This document shows positions 1-6,513 of a stretch of 7,960 bases of DNA, in pieces (position 1 is the first letter of the stretch; each line of letters opens with the position of its first letter). Source of the stretch: an uncultured Ruminococcus sp. (GTDB lineage Bacteria > Bacillota > Clostridia > Oscillospirales > Ruminococcaceae). The notes beneath the pieces are model-generated. The model did no database searches and was not told the DNA's origin. It saw only the letters and a program-made list of their open reading frames with translations. Where the stretch lies: assembly GCA_900540005.1 (NCBI GenBank), contig UQEM01000118.1, positions 1 to 7,960 of the forward strand, written 5' to 3'. A program made the translations under genes and the position numbers.

Positions 1-13
1 GTATAAGAGACAG
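1..13 (+). other. Partial Nextera Tn5 mosaic end (synthetic adapter)
   Basis: The first 13 bases (GTATAAGAGACAG) match the last 13 bases of the 19-bp Tn5 mosaic end used in Nextera libraries (AGATGTGTATAAGAGACAG). A second adapter is present at the other end of the window, so this is library sequence left in the assembly and not genomic DNA. Genomic sequence begins at about position 14. Confidence 0.9.
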
Positions 14-29
14 GCATTGCCTTGTCATA

Positions 30-1442
30 TTACTTTACAATATCTGAATCGTCAAACGGGTCTCCGCAATTAGCGCAAAACTTAGGAGGATTGAACGGAT
101 CAGCAGGCTCCCAGCCGCACTTATCGCAGCGATAGAGAGGTGCTCCTGCCGGCTTGGGCTTACCGCATTCAGCGCAGAATTTACCCTTATTTACTGCTCC
201 GCATGAGCAGGTCCAGCCGTCGGTGTCGGCAGGTTTTGCCTTACCGCAATTTGCACAGAATTTGCCTGTGTTCTCTGCTCCGCACTCGCACTTCCACGAA
301 CCTGCTGCCGGCTTTGGAAGGGGCTTTGCCTTACCACAGTCAGCACAGAACTTACCTGTATTTGTCGCGCCGCACTCACATTTCCATGAATCAGCAGACG
401 GAGCGTTATTTGCGGTAGCTCCTGCCGCTGCCTGCTGTGCTCCCATATTAAAGAGATTCTGCGGATTCATTCCGCCTGCCTGCTGAGCCATTCCCATACC
501 GAAAAGTCCCATTGCCGCACCATTCGGATTGTTTGCAGCGCTCTGCATAGCCTTTGCCTGAGACTCAACAAGAGTTGCAGCAGCATTTGTCGGATTTGTA
601 TTCCATGCTCTGTCCTCGAATTCCTGAATACGCTTTGTATCTGCCTCGGAAATTGTAGCGGAATTAATAGCTACCTTTTCAATTTTAAGACCTCTCTTTT
701 CCTTCCACTCAGGATTAAGTTCGGTCTCTACCGCTGTTTTAAGTTCCTTCTGTCTGCCGGGAAGCTCGTCATATCTTATTCCCGATGCAGCTATGGTCGA
801 GAATACAGGCTGAAGAGAATCAAGGAATTCGCTCTTGAGCTGTGCGTCAAGCTCGGAACGTGAATACTGGTTTGTTACATTTCCGCATACATTCGCGTAG
901 AAAAGTACAGGGTCAGCGATCTTGTATGAGTAGATACCGTTGCAGCGAACTCCAACAGTAAAGCTTCTGCCGAGATCCTGATATGTAACACGGAAAGGCA
1001 CAGGGTTCTGAGTGCCGAATTTATTGTCAAGCAGCTCCTTCATATTGAAGAAGTAAATTCTCTGATCCTTTGCAGCATCTCCGCCGTGCTTTATACGATC
1101 CCATGTCTCGCGGAATGTTTCCTTCAGACCTGCTCCGAAGCTGCTGGAGAAAAGGCTCGGTGATGTGCCCGACTCATACTTATAAACACCCGGCTCGGTA
1201 GCGATTTCCGTTACGATACCCTGATCGACCATTATCATAGCCTGACCCTCGTGTACAACGATACCACTTCCGTCGGTGATAACATTGTCATTACCCTTTG
1301 TGTTGGAAGAATGCTTACCAAGCTGCTTCTTTCCTCTTACTACGAGAACGTCAGTGGGAATAGACTCACAAACGTAGAATTCCTGCCATGAATCGGCAAG
1401 AGTAGAGCTTGCACCTGCAAGTGCGGCTTTAATAATACCCAT
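30..1442 (-). CDS. YdjI-like SPFH (band 7) protein with four C-terminal zinc ribbons
   Basis: The N-terminus (MGIIKAALAGASSTLADSWQ) and the body to about residue 285 match the SPFH/band-7 family often annotated 'virion core protein' or YdjI. In Bacillus subtilis, YdjI works with the PspA homologue YdjF in envelope-stress response at the membrane. Residues about 285-348 are an Ala/Gln/Gly/Met-rich linker. Four zinc ribbons follow: Cys355/357/366/369, 385/387/396/399 and 412/414/423/426 (CxC-x8-CxxC), then 439/442/456/459 (CxxC-x13-CxxC), with all 16 ligands intact. There is no signal peptide, so it is probably cytoplasmic and membrane-associated. The start is ATG 1442: AAAGGAG at 1451-1457 lies 8 nt upstream, whereas the in-frame TTG at 1448 would be only 2 nt away. 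It has its own promoter. Any downstream partner genes lie beyond the contig edge. The family call is firm; the cellular role is inferred. Confidence 0.88.
   Translation of the reverse strand: MGIIKAALAGASSTLADSWQEFYVCESIPTDVLVVRGKKQLGKHSSNTKGNDNVITDGSGIVVHEGQAMIMVDQGIVTEIATEPGVYKYESGTSPSLFSSSFGAGLKETFRETWDRIKHGGDAAKDQRIYFFNMKELLDNKFGTQNPVPFRVTYQDLGRSFTVGVRCNGIYSYKIADPVLFYANVCGNVTNQYSRSELDAQLKSEFLDSLQPVFSTIAASGIRYDELPGRQKELKTAVETELNPEWKEKRGLKIEKVAINSATISEADTKRIQEFEDRAWNTNPTNAAATLVESQAKAMQSAANNPNGAAMGLFGMGMAQQAGGMNPQNLFNMGAQQAAAGATANNAPSADSWKCECGATNTGKFCADCGKAKPLPKPAAGSWKCECGAENTGKFCANCGKAKPADTDGWTCSCGAVNKGKFCAECGKPKPAGAPLYRCDKCGWEPADPFNPPKFCANCGDPFDDSDIVK
160..390 (-). repeat. Three imperfect ~60-bp repeats encoding zinc ribbons
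   Basis: Three related blocks at about 160-219, 241-300 and 331-390 (+ coordinates) encode the first three zinc ribbons of the SPFH protein, with the protein repeat W-x-C-x-C-G-A-x-N-x-G-K-F-C-A-x-C-G-K-x-K-P. They are spaced 81 and 90 bp apart. Most differences fall in third codon positions, which indicates coding duplication followed by selection. The fourth ribbon (about 66-125) is diverged and of a different spacing class. Confidence 0.75.
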
Positions 1443-1480
1443 AATCAATACTCCTTTCGGGAACTTGCCCGTATATTTTA

Positions 1481-1500
1481 CGGAAAATCAGTATTTTCCG
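1481..1500 (-). promoter_or_regulatory. Perfect 8-bp inverted repeat in the SPFH gene leader
   Basis: CGGAAAAT (1481-1488) and ATTTTCCG (1493-1500) are perfect complements around a 4-nt loop. The element lies between the predicted start of transcription (about 1529) and the ribosome site (1451-1457). It could be a leader hairpin or a repressor operator. There is no U-run after it on the minus strand, so it is not a terminator. Its function is unknown. Confidence 0.5.
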
Positions 1501-1535
1501 CAGATATTCTGTCAGTTTGATACTAACGTATTGTA

Positions 1536-1564
1536 ATTATATCATATTTTCCAATAAATTGCAC
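1536..1564 (-). promoter_or_regulatory. Extended -10 promoter for the SPFH gene
   Basis: On the minus strand TGATATAAT gives a perfect TATAAT (1541-1536) with a TGn extension (1544-1542). The -35 at 17-bp spacing is weak (GTGCAA, 1564-1559), as expected for an extended -10 promoter. Predicted transcription starts near 1529, leaving a leader of about 87 nt. Confidence 0.6.
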
Positions 1565-1626
1565 TACCCTTTTAAGAAATTAATAATAAATTTGATATAT
1601 TTTTTATTTTTAACTTTATAGCAGGC

Positions 1627-1657
1627 AAAAAAGCAGCACTTTAAAAAGTGCTGCTTT
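1627..1657 (-). terminator. Rho-independent terminator after the GH3/ArsC-like operon
   Basis: The arms AAAGCAGCACTTT (1630-1642) and AAAGTGCTGCTTT (1645-1657) form a perfect 13-bp inverted repeat. On the minus strand it is followed by a run of six T (1632-1627). It begins 6 bp beyond the stop codon of the ArsC-like gene and insulates the SPFH gene downstream. Confidence 0.85.
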
Positions 1658-1663
1658 GGCTTA

Positions 1664-2005
1664 TTATTCCCAATTTTTCCAGACATCGGGGCAGAAACCT
1701 ATCGTTGCCTGTCTGCCGTTCCGTACTATCGGGGTTTTTATTACCTGCTGATTCTCTATCAGCTTTTCTTCCTTGTCACTGTCAGAAAGATACTTCATCA
1801 GCGTTATTACGTCCTTGTCCTTGGCGTTTTCGTTTATCATAGAATCGATCCCACCTACCGCCTGCTTTACGCTGTTGAACTCTCCACGGCTCATGTCCTT
1901 TTCTCTGAGATCGATCATCTGATACTTTATTCTGCGTTCTTTGAAATAGCGTTCAGCCTTTCGCGTATCAGAGCATTTTTTCGTTCCGAATATCTGTATG
2001 TTCAA
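1664..2005 (-). CDS. ArsC/Spx-family thioredoxin-fold protein
   Basis: This 113-aa protein matches the arsenate reductase-like/Spx/YffB family in length and sequence: an N-terminal thioredoxin-like strand (IQIFGTKKC), the motif C11-S-D-T14, then R-K-A-x-R-Y-F, and a C-terminal T-P92-I-V-R95-N segment with the cis-proline typical of the fold. The second position of the redox motif is Thr, so the CxxC switch of true Spx is absent. A second Cys is at 105. It could be a thiol oxidoreductase or an RNA-polymerase-binding Spx relative; arsenate reduction is not established. The start is TTG 2005, 2 nt after the GH3 stop, with AAGAGGT at 2012-2018 inside the end of the GH3 gene; no later start keeps the fold. 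The two genes are probably translationally coupled and share a terminator. Confidence 0.82.
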   Translation of the reverse strand: MNIQIFGTKKCSDTRKAERYFKERRIKYQMIDLREKDMSRGEFNSVKQAVGGIDSMINENAKDKDVITLMKYLSDSDKEEKLIENQQVIKTPIVRNGRQATIGFCPDVWKNWE

Positions 2006-2007
2006 CC

Positions 2008-4785
2008 TCAGACCTCTTCTTTCTTGAATGCAACTTCAAGATTCTCGGCAGGTCTTACAAGTTCAAACTTTATGCTGTGCATATCAAGCCCGCTCTGTGC
2101 AAAGTAAAGTCTTACTGCTGTAAAGTGCGAGAATACGGGAACTTCATTCTCCATTGCCACAGGCTTGCCGTCTGTACCGTTCCATGTGAATGTTCCGTTG
2201 GCTGTTCCCATAAGGAAAAGAGTTACCGGGATCTGTGCGAGAGAGCTTTGTGTAGATGATGCTGTGATCGTTACCTTATAGAATCCTGTGGTGGCAACAT
2301 TGAGTGCAAATCTGTAGTTCTTTCCCTGAACGCTCTTTATGCCGCTGAGGTCAAGCTCAAATTCCTTTTCGATATCATAGAAGATAACAGGCTCGTCAGA
2401 ATCCATTTCTTCATCAGGACGGTTGATTATCTCAATTTCGTCAGCTTCACCGCAGAGACGCTTCATTGCATTTGTACCGATGATAAAATTGCAGATATTA
2501 GCAGCATTTCTCTGAAGCTCCCCTCTTGTAAGAGTTCCGTCAGCGAGGGCTGTATCAATGTCCTCGTCAGCACAGGAAGTGTCTGCACAAACCATATAAA
2601 CATCATTCTGCGCAATTGCCATGGGAACGAAAAATGCTCTCTTAGGCTCTTCGCCGCGGAAATTGACATTTGCCCACCAGTCAGTCATGATAAAGCCTTT
2701 GAATCCCCATTCTTCACGAAGGATCACTGTATTAAGGTCAAAGTTTCCTGCTGTCCACAAACCGTTTACCGAGCCGTATGTGGTCATTATTGAATCCGCA
2801 TTGCTCTCTCTTACTGCAATTTCAAAGCCCTTGAGATAGATCTCACGAAGCGCTCTCTCGGAAACAGCAGAGTCAATGAAGTGGCGATTGGTCTCCTGAT
2901 TGTTTCCGCAGAAATGCTTTATTGTTCCTGTTACTCCTGCACTGTGAAGTCCATTGAGCTGAAATGCTGCCATTTTTCCGGTAAGGAACGGGTCTTCGGA
3001 AAAATACTCAAAATTGCGTCCATTGAGCGGATGGCGGTGAATATTCATTCCGGGTCCGAGGATACAGTCAACCTTGTTTGCACTCATCTCAAGTCCGAGC
3101 AGATAGTACAATTCCTTGATAAGCTCACAGTTGAATGTAGACGCGAGCATTGTTCCGTTCGGGAGACTAAATGCCTTTGTGCCGCAGTCGAGTCTCATGC
3201 CGGAAGGGCCGTCATCACAGCAAGCCGCAGGAATGCCGAATCCTGTAAGTGCATCGGATACTCCGCCAAACGCAGAAGCTGTACCTGCCGTTACTCTCGG
3301 ACTACCCATTCCCTCTCCTCTGATAATGCACGAAAGATCATGGTTGGAAAGCTGTGCAAGGAACTCGTCCATTGTGTTTTTACCGCTCTTTACATCGGCA
3401 AGCTTTATTCCTTTATCGCCTGTATACGGTATCTCCTGCGGAAGTCTCTCTGCTCTGCGCGCAGGTTCATCAACTTCACTCAAAGGAACGTCGTGCATTA
3501 CAGGCGAAAGATCTCCGTCATTGTTATCCGCTGTGATCCTCTTGAAAGGAAGAACGGGAGCAAGCGCCTGAATGCACTTCTCAGTCACCTTGGATTCATT
3601 CAGACTAAATTTGAAAGTCTCCTGAGCCGAACGAACATCTGTACCTACAAAGAACTTATACTCGCCCTCTTCCAGAACCCAGCAGAATCTGTTTCCTGTA
3701 ACACCTGAGTCATCATACGAAGCGAGTGTTTCAAGACGAACTGAAATTTCAAGCTCCTGCGTTTCATCAGGAGCAAGCTCCTTGGTTTTTGCAAATCCGC
3801 AGAGAACTCTTGCAGCCTTTCCGAGTTTGCCCTGAGGAGCGCCGCAGTATACCTGAACGACTTCTTTACCGCTGAATTTGCCTGTGTTTGTAACAGATAC
3901 TTTGAATGTGAGGGTGTCAGAACCGCTGACAGAAACGCTCTTTACATCAAATGTTGTATAGGAAAGTCCGAAGCCAAAGGGATAGAGAACCTTTTCAGGA
4001 GCAAATGTCTCAAACCAGCGATAGCCGACAAAAATGTCCTCGCTGTAAAAGTTTCTCACTCTGTCTCCGAAATACGGGTCAGAGGGATAATCCTTTACGC
4101 TGTATGCGATAGTATCCGAAAGCTTTCCGCTTGGACTTACCTTACCTGTAAGAACATCTGCTGTTCCCGTTCCGCCTGTCATTCCGCCCTGCCATACATA
4201 AAGTACAGAGTCAGGAGCGTACTCGTTCACGAATGACATATCTATAAGTCCGCCAACATTAAGGAGAACCACTACCTTTTCAAATGCCTTTCTTACCTTT
4301 GAAAGCATATCTTTCTCAAGTGCTGTAAGCAGGAATGAACCCTCTGTAAGAGTTGCGTCCATTTCCTCGCCTGCTGTTCTGCCGATTATCACTATAGCAG
4401 TTGAGCCTTTCTGAGCCGCATCTGCAACAAGCTGCTCGTCAAGCGGCATTTCTACCTGCGACCAAGGCTCATTGCCCCAGCCGTCACCGAGATCGTAGGG
4501 ATTTTCTTCATCCCATTTTTTATATACGTTGAGAAGTTCCTCGTTAAGCTTTACACCGCTTTCGAGAAGTCCGTCAACAATGCCTGTGACCTTTGATACG
4601 TTTACCATTCCGCCGGAACCCGTTCCGCTCTTATAATAGTGAAGCTGAATTCTTCCGAAAACGGAAACCACCTCATCTTTCGACAGAGGAAGTGCACCGT
4701 TGTCGTTTTTGAGCATTACTATTCCTTCAGCAGCAGCGCTGGCAGCGGTTTCAAGATACTTTTTCCAATCCAGTATTTTTTTCAT
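2008..4785 (-). CDS. GH3 beta-glucosidase with swapped domain order
   Basis: This 925-aa cytoplasmic enzyme has no signal peptide and probably releases glucose from imported cellodextrins or other beta-glucosides. The domains are reversed relative to most GH3 enzymes, as in Ruminococcus albus beta-glucosidase. Residues about 10-270 are the (alpha/beta)6 sandwich, with the likely acid/base Glu at 140 or 141 (GRTAGEEMDA). Residues about 290-395 are the fibronectin-III-like domain (G-K-E-V-V-Q-V-Y). Residues about 470-780 are the catalytic barrel, with D525 in DDGPSGMR, GRNFEYFSEDP at 589-599, K623-H624 and the nucleophile D702 in IMTDWW. Residues about 800-925 are a beta-rich CBM6-like tail of unknown role. 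ATG 4785 has AGAGG 7 nt upstream. The gene has a strong promoter and is followed 2 nt later by an ArsC-like gene. Substrate preference cannot be read from the sequence. Confidence 0.93.
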   Translation of the reverse strand: MKKILDWKKYLETAASAAAEGIVMLKNDNGALPLSKDEVVSVFGRIQLHYYKSGTGSGGMVNVSKVTGIVDGLLESGVKLNEELLNVYKKWDEENPYDLGDGWGNEPWSQVEMPLDEQLVADAAQKGSTAIVIIGRTAGEEMDATLTEGSFLLTALEKDMLSKVRKAFEKVVVLLNVGGLIDMSFVNEYAPDSVLYVWQGGMTGGTGTADVLTGKVSPSGKLSDTIAYSVKDYPSDPYFGDRVRNFYSEDIFVGYRWFETFAPEKVLYPFGFGLSYTTFDVKSVSVSGSDTLTFKVSVTNTGKFSGKEVVQVYCGAPQGKLGKAARVLCGFAKTKELAPDETQELEISVRLETLASYDDSGVTGNRFCWVLEEGEYKFFVGTDVRSAQETFKFSLNESKVTEKCIQALAPVLPFKRITADNNDGDLSPVMHDVPLSEVDEPARRAERLPQEIPYTGDKGIKLADVKSGKNTMDEFLAQLSNHDLSCIIRGEGMGSPRVTAGTASAFGGVSDALTGFGIPAACCDDGPSGMRLDCGTKAFSLPNGTMLASTFNCELIKELYYLLGLEMSANKVDCILGPGMNIHRHPLNGRNFEYFSEDPFLTGKMAAFQLNGLHSAGVTGTIKHFCGNNQETNRHFIDSAVSERALREIYLKGFEIAVRESNADSIMTTYGSVNGLWTAGNFDLNTVILREEWGFKGFIMTDWWANVNFRGEEPKRAFFVPMAIAQNDVYMVCADTSCADEDIDTALADGTLTRGELQRNAANICNFIIGTNAMKRLCGEADEIEIINRPDEEMDSDEPVIFYDIEKEFELDLSGIKSVQGKNYRFALNVATTGFYKVTITASSTQSSLAQIPVTLFLMGTANGTFTWNGTDGKPVAMENEVPVFSHFTAVRLYFAQSGLDMHSIKFELVRPAENLEVAFKKEEV

Positions 4786-4837
4786 AAATATACCTCTTTT
4801 CAGATGAAATATTGTTCAGTATTGATATTGTAAGGTA

Positions 4838-4866
4838 ATTATATCATGTTTAAACAGACATTTCAA
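4838..4866 (-). promoter_or_regulatory. Promoter of the GH3/ArsC-like operon
   Basis: On the minus strand TTGAAA (4866-4861), a 17-bp spacer and TATAAT (4843-4838), with a TGn extension (4846-4844), make a near-consensus housekeeping promoter. Predicted start is near 4831, giving a leader of about 46 nt. The spacer contains the 10-bp palindrome TGTTTAAACA (4847-4856), which might be an operator. Confidence 0.75.
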
Positions 4867-4888
4867 GTAAATTTATTGCATTTATATC

Positions 4889-4918
4889 AAAAAACAGGCG
4901 GACATTTCTGCCCGCCTG
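4889..4918 (-). terminator. Rho-independent terminator after the DUF2325-DUF3793 operon
   Basis: CAGGCGG and CCGCCTG pair across 4895-4918. One G-U and one C-G pair extend this to a 9-bp stem with loop AGAAAT, followed on the minus strand by six T (4894-4889). It starts 3 bp after the DUF3793 stop codon. Confidence 0.87.
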
Positions 4919-4921
4919 ATA

Positions 4922-5467
4922 TTATTTTGCAACTGCCAGCCTTTCAAGCGGACAGCCTTTCTGATAGCACGAGGTATAGACCCGAGTACACTTTTCAAAT
5001 CGCTCAAAACAGCGCCGCGCCTGTTCCTCGTTGCCGTAGACTTTCCAGAAACCCGTGAGCTTGCACTGCCTGTGTTCAATGAATCCCTCCACGTCCTCAG
5101 GAGGATATCCGAGAAAAAGTCCTATCTCATGCGGAAATTCTCCGTCCTCCCGCAGTCTTGACATCAGTTTGGTGATACATCTGTTCGGATCGCTGCATTT
5201 GTATCCGCAGCCTCCAAGAATGCGACAGACCTCTGAATTACAAAAGTCGCGTTCGAGTTTTGCCGGACGATAAATATAAATGAGAGCCTTTCCGCTTTTA
5301 AATCTCAGCGGTATCGCGCGGAGTCCCTTTGCGCGCAGTCTCTTGTTCATTACCGAAATATCGCCGTAAAGTTCCTGCTTGGTGTCATACCTGCAAGTGA
5401 ACATATTTCCCGTTTTAAGTCCTGCCAAAGTCGGCGAGCAATGACGTACCACAAGCTCTTCAGGCAT
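4922..5467 (-). CDS. DUF3793 family protein, cysteine-rich
   Basis: This 181-aa protein matches the clostridial DUF3793 family, whose function is unknown. Family landmarks visible are H9-C10-S-P-T-L-A-G-L-K-T-G near the N-terminus, ALIYIYRP (61-68), FPHEIGLFLGYPPEDV (111-126), and GFWKVYG (139-145). It is unusually rich in cysteine: 12 of 181 residues (10, 25, 76, 81, 87, 91, 97, 135, 153, 160, 167, 172), with five clustered at 76-97. This suggests metal or thiol chemistry, but that is inference. There is no signal peptide or membrane segment. Its ATG (5467) lies 1 nt after the DUF2325 stop, with GGGAGG at 5475-5480 inside that gene, so the pair is almost certainly translationally coupled. 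A terminator follows directly. Confidence 0.85.
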   Translation of the reverse strand: MPEELVVRHCSPTLAGLKTGNMFTCRYDTKQELYGDISVMNKRLRAKGLRAIPLRFKSGKALIYIYRPAKLERDFCNSEVCRILGGCGYKCSDPNRCITKLMSRLREDGEFPHEIGLFLGYPPEDVEGFIEHRQCKLTGFWKVYGNEEQARRCFERFEKCTRVYTSCYQKGCPLERLAVAK

Positions 5468-5468
5468 A

Positions 5469-5756
5469 TCAGTTCCTCCCTGTGTGTGTCTCCAGAATGT
5501 TTTTCAGCGCAGATGCCGAACTTGAGTGGCTGCGCTCGATCTTAGTCTGTAATCCCTTTGTCTCGCTGATAGCACACCTTGCCATTTTATGCGACATTGT
5601 TCCTGTGAACAGCACCAGCAGATCAGGACAGCCTATCTGTTTCTTCAAATCCGTTTTCATATGTGTAAAGACCTTTGCACTGCATTTATACTGCTCGCAG
5701 ATCTCCTTGTATTTTCTGATCATGCAATCGTTTCCGCCAACTATTACTACGCTCAT
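5469..5756 (-). CDS. DUF2325 domain protein
   Basis: This 95-aa protein matches the DUF2325 family. It shows the N-terminal strand and glycine turn S-V-V-I-V-G-G-N-D, a central PDLLVLFTGTMSHKM (44-58), and a Ser-rich RSHSSSASAL segment (75-84) near the C-terminus. The family's function is not established; the fold looks like a small Rossmann-type domain. Five Cys (11, 20, 25, 43, 61) echo the cysteine richness of its partner. ATG 5756 has AGGAGG 4 nt upstream (5761-5766). It is first in a two-gene operon with DUF3793, under a perfect consensus promoter with possible operators. In Clostridia this pair is often seen together, which suggests a joint function. Confidence 0.85.
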   Translation of the reverse strand: MSVVIVGGNDCMIRKYKEICEQYKCSAKVFTHMKTDLKKQIGCPDLLVLFTGTMSHKMARCAISETKGLQTKIERSHSSSASALKNILETHTGRN

Positions 5757-5776
5757 AAAGCCTCCTCATTCATTTC

Positions 5777-5792
5777 GTTAGTTTATTCTAAC
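5777..5792. promoter_or_regulatory. Operator-like inverted repeat GTTAG-N6-CTAAC
   Basis: GTTAG (5777-5781) and CTAAC (5788-5792) are perfect 5-bp arms around TTTATT. The centre is at about +12.5 relative to the predicted transcription start (5796) of the DUF2325 operon, a repressor position. The half-sites resemble operators of DtxR/IdeR-type metal repressors; that link is inference. Confidence 0.45.
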
Positions 5793-5802
5793 TGATGTTA
5801 TG

Positions 5803-5831
5803 ATTATACACGAAAAGAAAAAATATGTCAA
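5803..5831 (-). promoter_or_regulatory. Perfect consensus promoter of the DUF2325-DUF3793 operon
   Basis: On the minus strand TTGACA (5831-5826), exactly 17 bp, then TATAAT (5808-5803): both hexamers and the spacing are the sigma-A consensus. Predicted start is about 5796. A promoter this strong without control would be costly, which fits the operator-like repeats on either side. Confidence 0.88.
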
Positions 5832-5835
5832 GTAA

Positions 5836-5851
5836 GTTATGCTTGGCTAAC
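5836..5851. promoter_or_regulatory. Second operator-like inverted repeat, GTTAT-N6-CTAAC
   Basis: GTTAT (5836-5840) and CTAAC (5847-5851) share the 16-bp layout of the repeat at 5777-5792, with one mismatch in the left arm; AGTTA/TAACT is perfect when read one base further out. The centre is at about -47.5 of the operon promoter and 59 bp from the other repeat, just upstream of the -35 box. Confidence 0.35.
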
Positions 5852-5859
5852 TATATAAC

Positions 5860-5889
5860 AAAAAAGCTGCCGCGGTTTCCCGCAGCAGC
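5860..5889 (-). terminator. Rho-independent terminator after rubrerythrin
   Basis: On the minus strand GCTGCTGCGG, loop GAAA, CCGCGGCAGC (5889-5866) forms a 10-bp GC-rich stem with one T-G wobble and a stable GNRA loop, followed by six T (5865-5860). It lies 16 bp beyond the rubrerythrin stop codon. Confidence 0.92.
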
Positions 5890-5905
5890 CTGTGAGCTAT
5901 TCTTA

Positions 5906-6457
5906 TTAGCCGAAATATCTCTTGAGGAGTCCCTCAAATGCCTTGCCGTGTCTTGCCTCATCACGAGCCATTTCATGAACTGTATCGTGAATAGCGTCAA
6001 GATTGAGCTCCTTTGCTCTCTTTGCAAGCTGAAGCTTGCCTTCCGTTGCACCGTGTTCAGCCGCAACTCTCTTTTCAAGGTTTTCCTTTGTGGACGCTGA
6101 AACCACATCACCGAGAAGCTCTGCAAACTTTGCAGCGTGTTCTGCCTCCTCGTATGCAGCCTTTTCCCAGTAAAGACCGATCTCGGGATAGCCCTCTCTG
6201 TGTGCAGCTCTTGCCATTGCAAGATACATACCTACCTCTGTGCACTCGCCTGTGAAGTTTGAACGAAGTCCGTCAATGATCTCCTGATCTGTAACAGCCT
6301 TGGCAACGCCTACTTCGTGCTCGCAGGCAAATACAAGGTTATCGCTCTTTTCCTTAACAATGAACTTGTCGCCGGAAACTCCGCACTGAGGACATTTCTC
6401 GGGTGGCTGGTCTCCTTCGTGAACGTATCCGCAAACAGGACATACATAAGTTTTCAT
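5906..6457 (-). CDS. Reverse rubrerythrin (N-terminal rubredoxin, C-terminal diiron domain)
   Basis: This 183-aa cytoplasmic protein belongs to the reverse rubrerythrins of anaerobes, which reduce hydrogen peroxide (and in some species oxygen) to water with electrons from NAD(P)H via a rubredoxin-type centre. The rubredoxin domain is first: Cys6/Cys9 in CPVCGY and Cys22/Cys25 in CPQCG bind one iron. The ferritin-like four-helix diiron domain covers about 55-180, with ligands expected at E71 or E74, E104-x-x-H107, E134, and E167-x-x-H170 (RDEARHG). All key residues are present. ATG 6457 has GGAGG 9 nt upstream (6467-6471). It lies 51 nt behind the NrdD-like gene with no terminator between, so co-transcription is likely, and a strong terminator follows. 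Divergent from these two genes is a Crp/Fnr regulator that may control them. Confidence 0.95.
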   Translation of the reverse strand: MKTYVCPVCGYVHEGDQPPEKCPQCGVSGDKFIVKEKSDNLVFACEHEVGVAKAVTDQEIIDGLRSNFTGECTEVGMYLAMARAAHREGYPEIGLYWEKAAYEEAEHAAKFAELLGDVVSASTKENLEKRVAAEHGATEGKLQLAKRAKELNLDAIHDTVHEMARDEARHGKAFEGLLKRYFG

Positions 6458-6485
6458 AATTTTATACCTCCAGATTTTTTATTTT

Positions 6486-6513
6486 ACAGCGTTTCTGCGC
6501 TGTGATAATTATA
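6486..6513 (-). promoter_or_regulatory. Possible internal rubrerythrin promoter with 5' hairpin
   Basis: On the minus strand a perfect TATAAT (6513-6508) overlaps the stop codon of the NrdD-like gene; no convincing -35 or TGn is seen. About 5 bp further is an inverted repeat, ACAGCG (6503-6498), six-base loop, CGCTGT (6491-6486). A transcript starting near 6501 would begin almost at this hairpin, which could protect the mRNA. It may equally be an intercistronic stabiliser. It is not a terminator, as A residues and not T follow. Confidence 0.35.

Noticed and set aside
160..390. Regularly spaced repeats that could look like a short CRISPR array
   Set aside because: The repeats are diverged, unequally spaced (81 and 90 bp), in frame, and encode zinc ribbons with intact Cys.
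154..486. Plus-strand open frame of 110 codons with internal repeats
   Set aside because: The repeats are the antisense image of the zinc-ribbon duplication in the SPFH gene; there is no plausible start region.
1443..1448. TTG at 1448 as the SPFH start (two residues longer)
   Set aside because: It would be only 2 nt from the Shine-Dalgarno; the ATG at 1442 is 8 nt away and matches the family N-terminus (MG-I-I-K).
2881..3708. Open frame of 275 codons on the plus strand, antisense to the GH3 gene
   Set aside because: It lies wholly within a well-supported GH3 catalytic/FnIII region, has no ribosome site or promoter that I can see, and its Cys/Arg/Ser-rich product resembles no family. It is a coding shadow.
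4847..4856. TGTTTAAACA palindrome in the GH3 promoter spacer as a firm operator
   Set aside because: Ten A/T-rich palindromic bases occur often by chance in such DNA, and it lacks the central CG of LacI-type operators. I only mention it with the promoter.
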